A DNA stretch of 6,447 nucleotides from an uncultured bacterium (lineage in GTDB: Bacteria; Eisenbacteria; RBG-16-71-46; CAIMUX01), in the NCBI GenBank assembly GCA_946886185.1, contig CAMPIC010000174.1:1-6447 (forward strand). Reading direction: 5' to 3'. The notes beneath the pieces are model-generated. The model saw only the letters and a program-made list of their open reading frames with translations. It had not been told where the DNA came from and searched no databases. Positions 5,827 through 6,447 of this stretch are shown here, piece after piece. Both the position numbers and the translations under genes were made by a program. Every line of letters begins with the position of its first letter. The stretch's first letter is position 1.

Positions 5827-6447
5827 ATGCAGAGCACTTCAGGGCCGCGAATCGTCCGAGGAGTGAGGATGATCGCCGCCGCGGTGGCAATCGCGGGGAT
5901 CAGCGCGATCCCGGTGGGAGTTGCAGAAATCGTCGCGACCGCATTCGGGACCACCGGGGTCGCGATCGCCGGCACGAGCTCCTCTTCGACCCCGCAAACG
6001 GCTGCCGCCGTCCCGGAAGAGGCAGCCACGGTCGAACCTCGCCATGAAGCGGGAGCCTCCGTGCCCGAAGCCACCCCAACGGCGGAAGCTCCGTTGGACG
6101 CGGTGACCGCGATGGGCCTGGCGCCGGGATCGATTCCGTGGAAAGCGCGGATCGAGGATGCAATCGAGCGCAGAGACGCGGATCTCGACGCGATTCGCTT
6201 GCAGATGCAAACGGTGAATCGCTGGGAAGTGATCGAGCTGGAACGCCGACTCCAGCTCCGCAAGCTCGACTTCGAAATCGAGGTGCTCGCGATGCAGGTC
6301 GAAACGTTCCACGAGGCTGCCCGCACGGGAGGTGATCGAGTGGACGCAGGGGGGAAGGACCAAGCAAGCATGCCCGACGCTCCGGAAGGCAGACACACCG
6401 GCGCGGGTGCAGGAGAGGGCGCCCCTGGCACCGCGCCCGTCGACTCG
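5827..6447 (+). CDS. Hypothetical exported or membrane-anchored coiled-coil protein (partial, 3' end outside window)
   Basis: I do not recognise the family. The frame is open for 207 codons to the window edge, starting with ATG after a strong GGAGG. Residues 1-14 carry three arginines (8, 11, 14), followed by a hydrophobic segment MIAAAVAIAGISAIPVGVA (15-33) and a weaker one to about 49. This fits a signal peptide with possible cleavage after Ala33, or a membrane anchor. An Ala/Pro/Thr/Glu-rich linker runs to about 100. A charged amphipathic helix, likely a coiled coil, runs from RIEDAIERRDADLDAI (108-123) through VIELERRLQLRKLDFEIEVL (135-154) to about 165, then a Gly/Ala/Asp-rich tail continues off the window. 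An in-frame ATG at 5869 also has a good RBS, but using it would remove the basic n-region. The gene is divergent from the kinase and shares the mirrored element, so co-regulation is likely. A role as envelope sensor or effector for the kinase is speculation. Confidence 0.72.
   Translation, partial: MQSTSGPRIVRGVRMIAAAVAIAGISAIPVGVAEIVATAFGTTGVAIAGTSSSSTPQTAAAVPEEAATVEPRHEAGASVPEATPTAEAPLDAVTAMGLAPGSIPWKARIEDAIERRDADLDAIRLQMQTVNRWEVIELERRLQLRKLDFEIEVLAMQVETFHEAARTGGDRVDAGGKDQASMPDAPEGRHTGAGAGEGAPGTAPVDS

Noticed and set aside
5673..6431. N-terminal extension of the kinase frame to an ATG at 6431
   Set aside because: The added residues are Ser/Arg/Ala-rich and domain-free, cross the divergent regulatory region, and lie antisense to a gene with a strong ribosome binding site.

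Overview
The window reads as GC-rich bacterial chromosomal DNA (well above 60% G+C by eye). The lineage cannot be fixed from sequence alone. An ECF sigma factor beside a very large Ser/Thr kinase carrying an ATPase and TPRs is a layout I associate with Acidobacteria, Planctomycetes, Gemmatimonadetes, Myxococcota and uncultured phyla such as Eisenbacteria or Krumholzibacteria. The lipobox and signal-peptide-like N-termini fit a diderm cell. I see no rRNA, tRNA, CRISPR array or insertion sequence, and no stretch over 300 bases lacks a gene.

Layout, left to right. (1) 6-1178, plus strand: a lipoprotein with a right-handed beta-helix (NosD/pectate-lyase-like) body. (2) 1179-1310: a short spacer with a 13-bp palindrome. 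(3) 1311-1952, plus strand: an ECF-type sigma factor with recognisable regions 2 and 4 and no anti-sigma gene beside it. (4) 1953-2087: the spacer between two convergent genes, mostly filled by a 51-bp tandem duplication. Each unit can fold into a GC-rich hairpin, and the second unit contains the stop codon of the next gene. (5) 2088-5630, minus strand: a protein of about 1180 residues made of a Ser/Thr kinase, a STAND/NB-ARC-type ATPase (COG3903-like) and a TPR array. (6) 5631-5826: a divergent regulatory region with a mirrored bipartite element, GGTGTGCGG-N13-CTCCGTTGAG, reading outward toward both genes about one dyad axis. (7) 5827-6447, plus strand, running off the window: an exported or membrane-anchored protein with a low-complexity linker and a charged coiled-coil stretch. 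It has a strong Shine-Dalgarno. An antisense open frame that extends the kinase upstream would hide it.

Inferred working model: the kinase-ATPase-TPR protein is a signal-transducing STAND switch. The TPRs would sense a ligand or protein partner, the ATPase would gate the switch, and the kinase would be the output, in the place where many relatives carry a DNA-binding domain. The sigma factor next door is a candidate target or partner. The mirrored element suggests that the kinase and the divergent envelope protein are controlled together, possibly by that sigma factor. None of these links is proven by the sequence. The most unusual items are the mirrored element, the tandem hairpin repeat over the kinase stop codon, the YGD replacement of the kinase HRD motif, and the hidden divergent coiled-coil gene.
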